From assembly GCA_036346255.1 (NCBI GenBank), contig CM070632.1, positions 29,724,657 to 29,788,656 on the forward strand: a DNA stretch of 64,000 bases. The letters are read 5' to 3'. The notes below the pieces were generated by a model, which did not search any database, was not told the DNA's origin, and was given only the letters and a program-made list of their open reading frames with translations. Below are positions 12,735 through 24,699 of this stretch, piece by piece. The first letter of the stretch is position 1, and every line of letters starts with the position of its first letter. Both the position numbers and the translations under genes were made by a program. The stretch comes from Ampelocalamus luodianensis (taxonomy: Eukaryota > Streptophyta > Magnoliopsida > Poales > Poaceae).

Positions 12735-13259
12735 TTGCATTCACTACCAAAATATGCAAGTCTCGTGATTCTCGGATGTTTTCTTAATTTACAACGTGCA
12801 TATGATAGAAAAATAATTCGCTTTGAAGTAGGACATGTTCATCTGGTACTGTTTGTGTAATTATGGGGTGTAAATTAAAAAAATAATTAGCTTCAAAAGA
12901 TAATCAAGCAGTTCTTGGTTTCTAGTCAATGAAAAGGGTCGAGATTTTGTTGTCAACGTTGCTCTCCAGTTGTTGCAACCCATATCAGACGCTTTCTAAA
13001 GCCAAAAGTGTTAGAATTAGGCCCGTAAGTGTAAAGACCTATTCATTCCTTAAATTCCAAAATATGTATGGTTTAGCTCTATATTGTCTAGTCAAGTGGT
13101 GGAATAACAATTTATAAGATGGAGTCTGTGCCACCCCTTCAAACATGTAACACATGGTATGGAGTGACATGAGGAGGACTATAGCAAAAGTTACACACGC
13201 GCACGCGCGCACACGCACATATATTTGCAAAGCAATCACGTGACTTATGACTTGCGACA
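12735..13259. other. Unassigned spacer
   Basis: It starts with the right MULE target duplication (12735-12744). The rest has no supported gene. A CA/CG-rich simple repeat lies at about 13195-13221. Confidence 0.5.
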
Positions 13260-13264
13260 TGCGA

Positions 13265-15487
13265 TGTAACACCCCAACTCAGCACGAGCCTGGAATGCTA
13301 CTATCCTAAGCTAAACCACAAAATTTCGACATAACCTCTTTAGTATACGACGATACCGGAGGTTTTTCACAACAAATCATAAAACAATAATAACATCAGT
13401 TATAAGACTTAATCATAAATCCTTATTAACCAACTAAGTTAACACCTTGGCTATTCAGAAGACAAGATGCTAACCACCAATTTAACATATGCCATACATC
13501 TTAAAACTTCTCAATAACATCGATCAATCCTCAAAGATCATAAAAGAATGCCATCCACGACTAGATTCATTTATTACAATCTGAAAGTTAACATAATAAA
13601 GTCTTTATTCATTCTTGCAATGGAACTAAGGTGATGTGCATTATTCGAGTAGTGCATATCTACTCCCTCCCATGATAACCTCATCAGCGATCACCTAGAA
13701 AAAAGATAAACAAAGCAAGGGTGAGTCCATGACTCAGCAAGTACAATAATTAAAACACAATTATCAATACGCACAAGACCTACACGGCCTCAACATTAAT
13801 CATAACACAAATGAGTACTTATGATGACATGAAATGAATGCTTAAACATCAAGGGAATGGATCGCACACACACATATACGCAGATAGTCGTGAACACCGT
13901 CGGTGTTCATTCAAGCCCGCATTTTAACAAAAATGCGGGATCCACTTCCGTATGAAGAACGTTTCATACGGTGTCCAACATTGCCCATATTGGAATTAAT
14001 GGGTCTTACTCAACCATCCCGAATTGATGGTCTCCTCATCCACTCCCGTGACGGCAAAAGATAATGAATGCATGAAGCAACTTAATGAGTATAACATTAC
14101 CATCAATTCTATTCATGAAACCAACATAGAAACAAAACATGGATATTTCACTTCATACTACACAAGAGTTATCACAAGACGCACATATCAACAACCACAA
14201 GGCACAAACGCTTAGATCAACAATGTACTTGCCTTCCGCGTTGAGACGCGTTAGTCGAAGCGATGGCGTTGCCTAAACTCGAAGCTCCGCCGCCTAACCA
14301 ATGAGATAAAACCAATAAGAACACCAAAATACCCAATTCTACTAATCAACGCTATACACCGCTTCCCAAGACTCTAGTCGATAATACAAAACTTAAACTG
14401 AAATCAACAATTTCTGTCATAACTTAATTCTGACAGCGGCACGGTAATTGACATATCTTAAGATCTGGAAGTCGAAAAGAGGTGAACCCAATTTCTGTAG
14501 CTTCTAACTGACCAATCTACAATACTCTAGTTGACGTGATAAACCAATTTGGCCAATTTGATGGGTTAATAATTGCTTGAACTTTCAGTACAGAAACTGA
14601 CTACAGAATGAACAGCAGAAATAAAAGATCATAACTTTCATTAGGTAACTCCAAATTGAACGTTCTTTACCAATCTGAAAAGGTCATCGAATCCTCTACA
14701 ATAACCTAGTTGGGTGAACTTTCAGTTTCGACCAATAACCCTTTCAAAATTTAGGAAATAACCAGACAGTTTATTCTCGTCAGATTTCTGGCAGCAGGTA
14801 CTAAAACATCCATAACTTTTGACTCGGACCTCGGAATCAAGTGAACTTGGTGGCCACTGAAACTTAAGAACGAGGGCTAGATATCTCTAGGAGACCAAAC
14901 CTTCAGATTCTGCCTAAAAACAACCGAAACAATCCTCCAACATACAGGACAGAATCAGTCTTTACACGCAGCGAGTCTGCCTAGACAAATATGAATCCAA
15001 ATCGCTTCTACCATCAAACAAAACAATGAGATTCGCATCGTTACCCTTGCTGCAACCAGGAGTAGGTAGACGAATCACGGAGAAGACGATCTCCTCCTTC
15101 TCACCTCTTTTGCCCCAAACAAGCTGCTGTCCTCCTCAACTCCTTGCGCAACCGGCAGCGGAGAAGGTCCAAGGCCGGTTGGGAGGCAAACCAGCAGGGA
15201 CCAGCACCGGGGAGGTTGGGGCGGCTCCTAAGGGCAGGGGTGTGAGGGGAGGAGAGGAGGAAGGAGGCGGCGCCAAAGGGGAAAAGGTGGGGTTCGGCCA
15301 AGGGGGAGGAAATAGGGGCTGATTAGGGTTTAGAGGGGGAGGGGCGATGGGCCTCAGGCCCATGGCCGCCAAGGGGGAGGAAAGGTTACCCAGAGGCCCA
15401 CGCCCTAAACAACTCCAAAACTAAGAATTTAAACTTTCCGGAGTTCCCGACAAATTCTTTCTCTCCCGACTAAAAACAGGTATGACA
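13265..15487 (-). repeat. Element B LTR, left copy
   Basis: It begins tgtaacaccccaactc and ends ggtatgaca. It contains a GAGTC/GACTC hairpin near 13723-13738, the hairpin array (13890-14040), three modules (14400-14930), and the signal gggtaacgatgcg on the minus strand near 15034-15050. Confidence 0.9.
13890..14040 (-). other. LTR hairpin array, element B left copy
   Basis: It has the same stems as the right copy, with small indels. Examples are the stem around loop gaacgt near 13950-13975 and the cccgcatttt/aaaatgcggg stem near 13916-13940. Confidence 0.7.
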
Positions 15488-15806
15488 TTCTACCCTCTAA
15501 CAGAATCGACCCGAATTCTACCCACGCAACGGACACAAGAGCGTAAGTCTAAGGAATTGAAAACAAGATTCAACACGCACAAAGAACAAATAGGTTCGAT
15601 ATCGCCGCGCATGCGAGACTCCGCCTCCCAAGTGGCTTCTCTCCGCTTGATGAGACCAAAGGATCTTTACATACTTCAAAGTTTTATTCTCAAAACCCGC
15701 TCCGATCTTTCCGAATTTTCACCGGTCGGGACTCAAAAGTAAGGTCCTGCTCAATGCTCAACGGCTCTATTGGAATTGCATGCTCAGTGGTCAAATAAGA
15801 ACTTCC
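15488..15806 (-). other. Element B 3' untranslated part and polypurine tract
   Basis: The first bases read gttagagggtagaa on the minus strand, a polypurine tract next to the LTR. A block near 15605-15670 is shared with non-coding element C near 32530-32590. Confidence 0.6.
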
Positions 15807-16274
15807 TCAACATGGACACATGAAACACATTGTGAATCCTCTCATAGATTCGCGATCCAAGCGTAAGCCAAATTTCCAACTCTTGCCTAACCGAAACGGT
15901 CCGATGTACCTTGGGCTAAGCTTTCCTTTAGTTCCGAACGCATTACGCTTTGGTAGGCGATACTCTCGAAGGACCTCGCCACCCACGTTGAACTCCACCT
16001 CGCCTCGACATCTCGTAGCTCTTCTGTCGGCTCGAGCAGCTAACAAGTTCCTTCTAACTTCGCACTCTAGCCACGCTTGCTGAACCCATTCTCGACCCAA
16101 GATTGCCCGCTCTCCCACCGCATCCCAACACAACGGGATCTGCATTTCCGCCATAAAGGACTTCAAATGGTGCAGCTCTGACATCGGAGTGATAACTATT
16201 ATTATAAGCAAACTCGCCAAAGCTAGATGGTCTTCCCAACCTCCTTTCCAAGACATAACACAACATCCGAGCAT
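15807..16274 (-). pseudogene. Element B integrase C-terminal part (GPY/F-like)
   Basis: This is the DNA-binding tail of a retroviral-type integrase, which inserts the element's cDNA into the nuclear genome. The minus-strand frame contains GKLSPRYIGPF near 15890-15927, the signature of the GPY/F module in chromovirus integrases. The overlapping frame 16054-16266 has FGEFAYNNSYHSDVRAAPFE, typical of the end of the integrase core. The two lie in different frames, so there is at least one frameshift. No chromodomain was recognised. Confidence 0.8.
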
Positions 16275-16868
16275 ATCTTCAAGCGCCCAATGGTGCGCTC
16301 AGATCGACCATCGGTTTGGGGATGAAACGCGGTACTAAGACGGCCGAGTGCCCAAAGCATTCTCGCAAGCTCTCCCAAAACTTGGAGACAAACTTAGCAT
16401 CTCAATCAAACAATCGTCTCGCACCCCGCAACCGCACTATCTCTCGCACATAAAGATGAGCTAAATCACTTGCCGTGTTAGTCGCATTTAATAGGAATAA
16501 AATGTGCCGACTTACTAAACCGGTCCACTATGACCCAAATAGCATCCTTTCGCGCGCGTGCACGGGTAATCCAACTACAAAATCCATAGAGATGTCATCC
16601 CATGGCCACATCGAACCTCTAAAGGTTGTAACAACCCGCTGGTCGCTATGCTCGCCTTAACCCACTGGCAAACTCCACATGATGCCACATACCGAGCAAT
16701 ATCAACTTTCATCCTTTTCCACCGTAAACTCTTCTTCAAATCCTTGTACATCTTGGTCTCACTGGATGTACCGTGATACTGCAAAGTGCGCTTCTTTAGT
16801 ATCTCATCCTTGACTCGTGCCTTCATGGCACACATAGTCGACCAGCAAATCGCAATGCACCGACTCAT
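16275..16868 (-). pseudogene. Element B integrase zinc-binding and core domains
   Basis: The frame 16575-16868 carries an HHCC-type zinc-binding domain: TLQYHGTSSETKMYKDLKK followed by VASCGVCQWVKA. The paired Cys residues are intact, and the second His appears within the decayed stretch. The core follows to the left in shifted frames, near 16260-16560. The catalytic acidic triad cannot be read in one frame, so the enzyme is inactive as written. Confidence 0.8.
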
Positions 16869-17076
16869 CTATGCCGAAATGGCCTTGTTTGCCCTCATCT
16901 AGGCGTTTCTCGCACGCTGAAGCATTTGATCAAGCCGCTGTGCTTCCCGCACTCGATCCGAACGGTTGACTCAAGAAGCAAACGGTTCGGGACATGGTGC
17001 CCGCAAACAAAAGGAGATATCCATACGCCTAAATCGGCAATGAGACAATCGAGAGTAGGAGGTGTCGCTTATGCAC

Positions 17077-17480
17077 TCAGGCATCGGCTACAACATTTGC
17101 CTTGCCCGGATGATACCGAATGGTGACATCATAGTCTTTATCAATTCCAACCATCTCTCTCGCCTCGTGTTTAAATCTTTCTCGGTAAAGATGTATTTCG
17201 ACTTTATGATCGCTGAAAATGTCACAAGATTCGCCATACAAATAATGACGCCAAATCTTCAAAGCAAGAACCATCGCAACACTCTAAATCGTGAGTAGGA
17301 TAATTCGCTCATGATTCTTCAATCGCCACGATGCATAGGCAATCACCTTGCCATCCCGCATAAGTACACAACCAAGCCCAACTCTAGATGCATCAATAAA
17401 TAGTGAACCGCTTCCTCGGTTCAGAAGAGTGAGAACTGGAGCGGTCACCAATCTATCCTTCAAAGTACAAAACTTCGCTC
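17077..17480 (-). pseudogene. Element B RNase H domain
   Basis: RNase H removes the RNA strand during reverse transcription. The minus-strand text near 17330-17400 gives DASRVGLGCVLMRDGKVIAY, with the first catalytic Asp. The frame 17077-17274 continues with FSDHKVEIHLY and YHPGKANVVADA, the usual end of the domain. A frameshift separates the two. Confidence 0.85.
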
Positions 17481-17599
17481 ACATGCGCTACCACCAAACT
17501 TGACCCTTTCGTGTCAATCGTGACATTGGTCTAGCAAGGGTAGAGAAACCTCCACAAAACGCCGATAATAACCAAATAAACCTAAAACTCCTTACTTCT

Positions 17600-18250
17600 T
17601 TTACATTAGTTGGTCTTTTCCATTCCACCATCATTGAGATCTTACTTGGATCGATCAAATGCCCTCTTGATTAATTACATGGCCTAAACCCAACTTCGTA
17701 AATCCGTAATTCACATTTCTTCGCTTGGCATAAAATTGGTTCACTCTAGGGTCTCAAGTACCAACCTCGATGTCGAGCATGGTCTTCTTTCGTCTTGGAA
17801 TAAATCAAGATATCATCAATGAATACTACGACGAAATCATCAAGGAAAGGGTGCAACATACTATTCATGGCTTCCATGAAAATCGCAGAGCATTGGTTAG
17901 CCCAAAAGACATAACCTTATACTCATAATGACCATACCTTGTAGAGAAAGCTGTCTTCTCAATATCTTGCTCTCGAACTCTAATCTGATTATAACCTGAC
18001 TGAAGGTCAATTTTGGAGAATATTTTAGCTCCCTTCAACCGATCAAAGAGATCCTCAATACGGGTAGGGGTATTTATTCTTCACGCTTGCTTGGTTAAGA
18101 GCCCTAAATCCACACACATACGCCAACTACCGTCCTTCTTCTTAGTGAAAAGAACAGAGCTCCCACGGCGAAACACTACGCCAATCAATCCTTTGGATAG
18201 CAAATCATCCAATTGCTTTTTCAACTCCTCCTGAAAGGGACGCGCCAAAC
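17600..18250 (-). pseudogene. Element B reverse transcriptase
   Basis: The minus strand near 18100-18175 reads VLFTKKKDGSWRMCVDL, an early conserved block. Near 17940-18030 it reads KIDLQSGYNQIRV, and near 17811-17823 FIDD, the catalytic aspartates. The order and spacing match Ty3/gypsy reverse transcriptase. Small deletions shift the frame between blocks (for example near 17895). Confidence 0.88.
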
Positions 18251-18744
18251 GATATGGAGATATAGAAATAGGTCCGGTTCCCTAACAAGATCTATCCGAA
18301 TTCCACTTTACGCTGGGGCATTCCAGAAGCTCTACCGAAAAACATCGGAAACTCATTCACTACCGAATATCTTCAATACGGCGGAGATTCGACTTCTCGC
18401 TAAGGGACCAAAGCAACCCAATGGTCAAGCTCGACAACCGGGAAACAGACTAGCCAACACGAACAAGGAATCGACGCGCTACTCTCAAATACCGCCACAC
18501 CCGATGGAGCTCGCAAAGTCACCGCCTTCCAAAAGCAACAAATCTTGGCACGATAATTGAATAACCACCCATACCCAAAATAACATCAAAAGGTGATAAT
18601 CAATCACCATAAGGTTGGCAAGTGAAGTTCTCATCTTCAATAGTGATAGTACACCAGACACGTCAGAGCTAGAAATAAGACCCCGAGAACCACCACCACG
18701 CACTCGATATAAATTGCACACTCAAACTCGCCTTCTAACAAAAT

Positions 18745-19375
18745 CTAAGGACACAAAAGAATAAGTAGCTCCGAATCAAATAGTACGAAAGCCTCATGTG
18801 CATCAACTAGCAAAATACTGCACCACGCCGACGCCCACTCAGATCGTGAGTAGGCATGGCGAGACTCCCATGGGCACCGGAGCAGAGGACGACCAAAGAC
18901 TCTGCGAAGGATGAGCAGAACTGCAGTGGGAGAAGCATACGATGGTGGTGCAGACGCGCAGGTTCCAGAGAACCCGCAGAGGCGCAGGAGTAAAACCGCA
19001 GGGGGAACCCATCCCAAGAAAACTGAGGTACAGGGAGCAATAGAGTCTCAACCGAGCCCCGAGGTGCACCGAGGAAGACGCAATCGAATCGCTTCCCACT
19101 TAATGATGCTCGCTGGGTTCTGCTTGCAACCGACGCTTTGTGGCCTTCCCGCCACACCGCGACACGCCCTCTGAAAGAACACTCAAGACCGTGACCTCTC
19201 CACATCTCAAACATTTCATACCTTGTCCCGTACGGACGCACCGGGTGTGGACGACGGCGCGTGGCGCCGAGGAAGAAGATCGCCATCGCCGAGCCGGACG
19301 AGACCGCGACTCCTTGAAATCTCTTGGATGCAGTCGTCGAGAAGACCCGCCCACCACTAAAGCTCCGCTCGCCAC
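18745..19375 (-). pseudogene. Element B zinc knuckle and protease remnants
   Basis: The minus-strand frame near 19200-19260 has GMKCLRCGEV, the start of a CCHC zinc knuckle that packages RNA. Further left, near 18765-18800, LVDAHEAFVLFDSE resembles the active site of a retroviral aspartic protease, but it runs out of frame just after the Asp-Ser. The sequence between is frameshifted. Confidence 0.65.
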
Positions 19376-19659
19376 CGCGTAACCACCAACAGAATAGTGC
19401 CACTAGCCGATCAAGTCACGAAGGAGATTCTCACCAACTCCATTCCTCTAGCTTGCTCAACCACCGCATCAAATCACGTAAGACGATGCCCCTGAGATCC
19501 GGCGATACTCTGAACGAGACCCGACGGAACCTCTTGGCCTTCTCCATATCTTCATTGGCTACACTGGTACAAAGCGCATTGTGTGTTGAACTCACCATAC
19601 TGACATCGACCTATGTCCTCGAGTCAATGTCAAGAAAGATCGCTCCATCTTCTCCACGA

Positions 19660-20253
19660 AAGAATCCGGATAGTACTTGGCTCTAAATTGCCCCACAAAA
19701 CTTCCCAAGTAACGTCCTCGCGCTGGGTCCCGCGCATGTAACCCCTTCCCACCAGATATCGCCTTGGCCCTTCAGTTGAAAGGCCACAAAACGAACCTTT
19801 GCACCGAAGTTCATCTCCAATGCGCCAAATCGTCTCTCCATGTACCGAGCCAATCGCTGCTCAATCGTACCGCCCATCAAAAGTGTCAAGTCGAAGCGAC
19901 ATCCACTCGCGGAGACTTATCCTAGTCTCGGGTGGAACCGCTGCAACGACTGGACCTGCAACGGAGACAACAGCAGCAGCAGGAGCAGCGAGGAATAAAG
20001 CAGCAGAATAGCAGCAGGATGAGTCGCCGATCCGCCGACGGAGCAGCTCGTTCTCCTCCAAGATTCTGAATAATAATAGCCGACGCCGCTGGCATCCACG
20101 GCCGCGCAGCTTGAGCTTCATGGCCGGTGAGCACCGAGGCAACCTCCTCGCCAGCTTCCACCAGCCTTCTTCATGAGGTTGCGAAACAACCGGACCACGC
20201 CCACGATCGCGCCCACGGCCCGGCAGACGACCACGTCCTCTACCTCTCGCCAT
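19660..20253 (-). pseudogene. Element B gag
   Basis: Gag forms the virus-like particle. The likely start is the ATG at 20253, giving an Arg-Gly-rich N-terminus (MARGRGRGRLPGRGRDRG). A frame further left (19683-19889) carries MERRFGALEMN and VRFVAFQLKGQGDIWWEGV, the usual retrotransposon gag block. The two parts are separated by at least one frameshift near 19860. Confidence 0.8.
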
Positions 20254-20459
20254 CTAAGAACACCACAACCGAACAAAACTAAACACTTAACTTAATGAGC
20301 TCGTAAGAAGCACGGATCTAAGCAACAATTACATATCAAATAAAGCATAACAAATGTAAATTGCGGAAACAATGAATCACCCAACCCATCCCATCATGTA
20401 CAAGTGTCAATTTAATAATTTTATTTTAACCACGGACCTAAAGCCCGCTCGATACCAAC
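20254..20459 (-). other. Element B leader with primer-binding site
   Basis: The minus strand reads ttggtatcgagcgggc at about 20443-20458, just inside the LTR. Downstream is gtgtcaatttaataat, also present in A and C. Confidence 0.75.
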
Positions 20460-22698
20460 AGTAACACCCCAACTCAAAGACGAGCCCGGAATGCTACTAT
20501 CCTAAGCTAAACCACAAAATTTCGACATAACCTCTTTAGTATACGACGATACTGAGGTTTTTCACAACAAATCATAAAACAATAATAACATCAGTTATAA
20601 GACTTAATCATAAATCCTTATTAACCAACTAAGTTAACACCTTGGCTATTCAGAAGACAAGATGCTAACCACCAATTTAACATATGCCATACATCTTAAA
20701 ACTTCTCAATAACATCGATCAATCCTCAAAGATCATAAAAGAATGCCATCCACGACTAGATTCATTTATTACAATCCAAAGTTAACATAATAAAGTCTTT
20801 ATTCATTCTTGCAATGGAACTAAGGTGATGTGCATTATTCGAGTAGTGCATATCTACTCCCTCCCATGATAACCTCATCAGCGATCACCTAGAAAAAAGA
20901 TAAACAAAGCAAGGGTGAGTCCATGACTCAGCAAGTACAATAATTAAAACACAATTATCAATACGCACAAGACCTACACGGCCTCAACATTAATCATAAC
21001 ACAAATGAGTACTTATGATGACATGAAATGAATGCTTAAACATCAAGGGGATGGATCGCACACACACATATACGGTATAGTCAGTGAACACCCGTCGGTG
21101 TTCACTCAAGCCCGCATTTTAACAAAATGCGGGATCCACTTCCCGTATGAAGAACGTTTCATACGGGTGTCCAACATTGCCCATATTGGAATTAATGGGT
21201 CTTACTCAACCATCCTGAATTGATGGTCTCTCATCCACTCCCGTGACGGCAAAGATAATGAATGCATGAAGCAACTTAATGAGTATAACATTACCATCAA
21301 TTCTATTCATGAAACCAACATAGAAACAAAACATGGATATTTCACTTCATACTACACAAGAGTTATCACAAAGACGCACATATCAACAACCACAAGGCAC
21401 AAACGCTTAGATCAACAATGTACTTGCCTTCCGCGTTGAGACGCGTTAGTCGGAAGCGATGACGCTCCTAAACTCGAAGCTCCGCCGCCTAACCAATGAG
21501 ATAAAACCAATAAGAACACCAAAATACCCAATTCTACTAATCAACGCTATACACCGCTTCCCAAGACTCTAGTCGATAATACAAAACTTAAACTGAAATC
21601 AACAATTTCTGTCATAACTTAATTCTGGACAGCGCACGGTAATTGACATATCTTAAGATCTGGAAGTCGAAAAGAGGTGAACCCAATTTCTGTAGCTTCT
21701 TAACTGACCAATCTACAATACTCTAGTTGACGTGATAAACCAATTTGGCCAATTGGATGGGTTAATAATTGCTTGAACTTTCAGTACAGAAACTGACTAC
21801 AGAATGAACAGCAGAAATAAAAAGATCATAACTTTCATTAGGTAACTCCAAATTGAACGTTCTTTACCAATCTGAAAAGGTCATCGAATCCTCTACAATA
21901 ACCTAGTTGGGTGAACTTTCAGTTTCGACCAATAACCCTTTCAAAATTTAGGAAATAACCAGACAGTTTATTCTCGTCAGATTTCTGGCAGCAGGTACTA
22001 AAACATCCATAACTTTTGACTCGGACCTCGGAATCAAGTGAACTTGGTGGCCACTGAAACTTAAGAACGAGGGCTAGATATCTCTAGGAGACCAAACCTT
22101 CAGATTCTGCCTAAAAACAACCTAAACAATCCTCCAACATACAGGACAGAATCAGTCTTTACACGCAGCGAGTCTGCCTAGACAAATATGAATCCAAATC
22201 GCTTCTACCATCAAACAAAACAATGAGATTCGCATCGTTACCCTTGCTGCAACCAGGAGTAGGTAGACGAATCACGGAGAAGACGATCTCCCTCCTTCTC
22301 ACCTCTTTTGCCCCAAACAAGCTGCTGTCCTCCTCAACTCCTTGCGCAACCGGCAGCGGGAGAAGGTCCGAAGGCCGGTTGGGGAGGCAAACCAGCAGGG
22401 ACCAGCACCCGGGGAGGTTGGGGGCGGCTCCTAAGGGCAGGGGTGTGAGGGGGAGGAGAGGAGGAAGGGAGGGGCGGCGGCCAAAGGGGAAAAAGGTGGG
22501 GTTCGGCCAAGGGGAGGAAATAGGGGCTGATTAGGGTTTAGAGGGGAGGGCGCATGGGCCTAGGCCCATGGCCGCCAAGGGGGAGGAAAGGTTACCCAGA
22601 GGCCCACGCCCCTAAACAACTCCGAAAACTGAGAATTTAAACTTTCCGGAGTTCCCCGATTAAATTCTTTCTCTCCCGACTAAAAACAGGGTATGACA
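20460..22698 (-). repeat. Element B LTR, right copy
   Basis: It is nearly identical to 13265-15487. Several differences are one-base changes in runs of G or C. It ends ggtatgaca next to the duplicated tgcga. Confidence 0.9.
21084..21230 (-). other. LTR hairpin array, element B right copy
   Basis: The stems are gtgaacac/gtgttcac at 21084-21105 with loop ccgtcg, cccgcatttt/aaaatgcggg at 21111-21133, cccgtatgaa/ttcatacggg at 21142-21167 with loop gaacgt, and accatc/gatggt at 21209-21227. Ten-base-pair perfect stems in a row are unlikely by chance. Confidence 0.8.
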
Positions 22699-22703
22699 TG
22701 CGA

Positions 22704-22841
22704 CCATGAAGGTGTCATGAACCTAGTCCACCTTTCTTTTACTAACAATGTATTTCTCTCTCTCCTTTGATACTGGTCAAGCTACATAGTTTGGAATACC
22801 AGTGTGGTCAACAGAAGACCAACGAGTGTGGTCGTCGGAAG
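22704..22841 (+). other. Left piece of a decayed copia element
   Basis: This piece carries accagtgtggtc and gtcgtcggaag repeats that resume at 26032. It belongs to the copia remnant split by the LTR at 22842-26031. It ends in ggaag (22837-22841), the left copy of that LTR's target duplication. Confidence 0.55.
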
Positions 22842-23324
22842 TGAAGGATTTAGAACCGCCATTATGTGTTAATGGAGTATTTTGGCGATTAATGATAAAT
22901 ACACTTGTGAGACTAACACTCTTATTGTCATATCACGTTTTAGTCACAGCTTGGATATAAAAGCAAAAAATCCAAACAGTCTCAGCTTGTAGATAAAAAG
23001 GAAAAGTCCAAATAGGTATGTTCATATTGATAAATCCATTTGTGAGACTAACTCTTCTATATTGCTATATCTCATGTTTAGTCTCGTTTGGATATAAAGA
23101 TATAAATACAAGAGGTCTGCATTCTACTTCTTCTTATTATATCTTGTTGTATTCCTCGGATCCAAAATATAGGGTAAACTCCACCAAAAAGGTTAACATG
23201 GATATGTGCATATTTCCATTACACATTCGTGTATGCACACATTTAGGGGGAGTTCACTCTATGTTTTGTGGTTTCATTAGTATTGATCCATATTCGTCGT
23301 CCACATATATTTAGGATCTTTACT

Positions 23325-23545
23325 TTGAAACATATCCTTGAATATATTTAACTTGTGTAGTTAATATATTCATATGAGTATATGTAACTTGTGTAGTTCA
23401 TATATACTCATATCCTTGAATATATACAACTTGTGTAGTTCGTATATATTCATATGAGCATATGAGACTTGCGTAGTTCATATATGCTCATATATCTCTT
23501 GAGTATATATAACTTGTGTAGTTTATATATACTCATATCAATTAC
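23325..23545 (+). repeat. Tandem repeat in the SIRE-like LTR, acttgtgtagtt unit
   Basis: About five copies of acttgtgtagtt are separated by alternating catatgagtatat and atatactcatatc stretches. The spacers also make the region partly self-complementary. Confidence 0.7.
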
Positions 23546-23724
23546 ATTCAATTATCTGTAATTGTGTTGGATGTCATCAATTACCAAAGAGGGGAAGATT
23601 GTGGTATCTTGTCCCACCATTATGAGTTAATGGTATGCTGTGGTAATTAATGAAAATCACCTTGTAGACCTAACATTTTCCATGAGTTGGATGAATAGGT
23701 TATGTTCTAGGTGGTTGAAGACTT

Positions 23725-24070
23725 TGGATGATATCATGTGTTGATTGTCATCAAGTCAAGATTCTTGAAGAAGAAGAAATCATCATGTGTTGATGATATC
23801 AAGAAAAGAATATCATCATGTGTTGATGATATTGAAGTGAAGAGCTTGGAGTAAAGGATGCATCATATGTTGATGCATATGAAGACCTTGAAGAGGAGAT
23901 GATCATGAGTTGATCATCAAGTCTGGAAGATCCATCATGTGTTGATGGAGGTCAAGGGAAGAGTGTATCATGTGTTGATGCATGTCAAGATCTCGAAGAA
24001 GAAATTCATCATAAGTTGATGATGATCGAGATGAGGAGATGATCATGAGTTGATCATCAAGTCAAGAACC
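23725..24070 (+). repeat. Tandem repeat in the SIRE-like LTR, tcatgtgttgatg unit
   Basis: Around nine copies of atcatgtgttgatgatat or variants (23732-24060) are separated by aagaagaag-like spacers. Each copy contains a small palindrome (catcat/gatgat). Confidence 0.75.
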
Positions 24071-24294
24071 CAGACTTGAAGTAAAGATGTGCGTCATCAA
24101 GCTTCAAGAAGATATGCAAAGCTAAGGTATGACTAGTTAGGGCTAAGAATTTGTTCCTAGTCTTTTACCAGTCTCGATGTTTGGTTGGGAGACTGGATTG
24201 CTAGTATAGGTTGTCGTACTATTAAGAGGGGTCTTTGATTAGTAGCTTGAGTTAGTCATGTGTTGATAACTCATTGTGTTTGCTCTAGCTCATC

Positions 24295-24665
24295 TTAACA
24301 TGTTGCCAATATTTGCGAATGTGTTTTGCAAATAGTTGTAGCTCATGGATAATCCTTGTAGCATGTGATTTTAGTTTGCAAATATATTTTGCAAATGTCT
24401 TAAGTCCATATACCTTATTCCTTGTGGTGTGATTCTAAAAGTGTGCAAATGTGTTTTGCAACTTGTTGAGAATCTCACTTTAACCTTAGTTTGCATCGCT
24501 TGTCAATTGTGCAAATGTGTTTTACAAATTAAGTTGAAGTGGAGTGCAATTTGTGGCCATGATTCTAAAAAGTGTGCAAATATGTTTTGCAACTTGTTGA
24601 GAATCTTGCCTTCATGTCTTGTGTGCATCTGACATCAATTTGCAAATGTATTTTGCAATTGAGTT
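24295..24665 (+). repeat. Dispersed repeat in the SIRE-like LTR, gcaaatgtgttttgcaa
   Basis: Seven or so copies of gcaaatgtgttttgcaa or near variants occur. Each has the short inverted ends tgcaaa and tttgca. Confidence 0.75.
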
Positions 24666-24699
24666 TATCTTTGAAAGTCAGTTTGTGCTTGTCTTTGGT

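Larger units (their letters stand above)
13265..22698 (-). mobile_element. Element B: Ty3/gypsy retrotransposon, Del/Tekay-like chromovirus
   Basis: LTRs of about 2.2 kb (13265-15487 and 20460-22698) flank a 5-kb interior. The target duplication tgcga is perfect (13260-13264 and 22699-22703). The primer-binding site sits next to the right LTR and reads on the minus strand. Pieces of gag, zinc knuckle, protease, reverse transcriptase, RNase H and integrase occur in that order from right to left, the Ty3/gypsy order. Frames are broken many times. The two LTRs are almost identical, so insertion was recent or some breaks are consensus errors. Long LTRs and a GPY/F-like integrase tail fit the Del/Tekay lineage, but lineage assignment by eye is uncertain. 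Confidence 0.9.

Noticed and set aside
15026..15372. Gly- and Pro-rich frames on both strands (also at 22223-22534)
   Set aside because: They fall in the G-rich leader of the element B LTR, and the two LTR copies give different frames because of one-base run changes.
18807..19403. A 198-codon minus-strand frame
   Set aside because: It overlaps broken gag and protease of element B in the wrong frame; the zinc-knuckle wording is in other frames.
23725..24070. A possible CRISPR-like array
   Set aside because: The repeats are degenerate, the spacers are themselves repetitive, and the context is a plant LTR.
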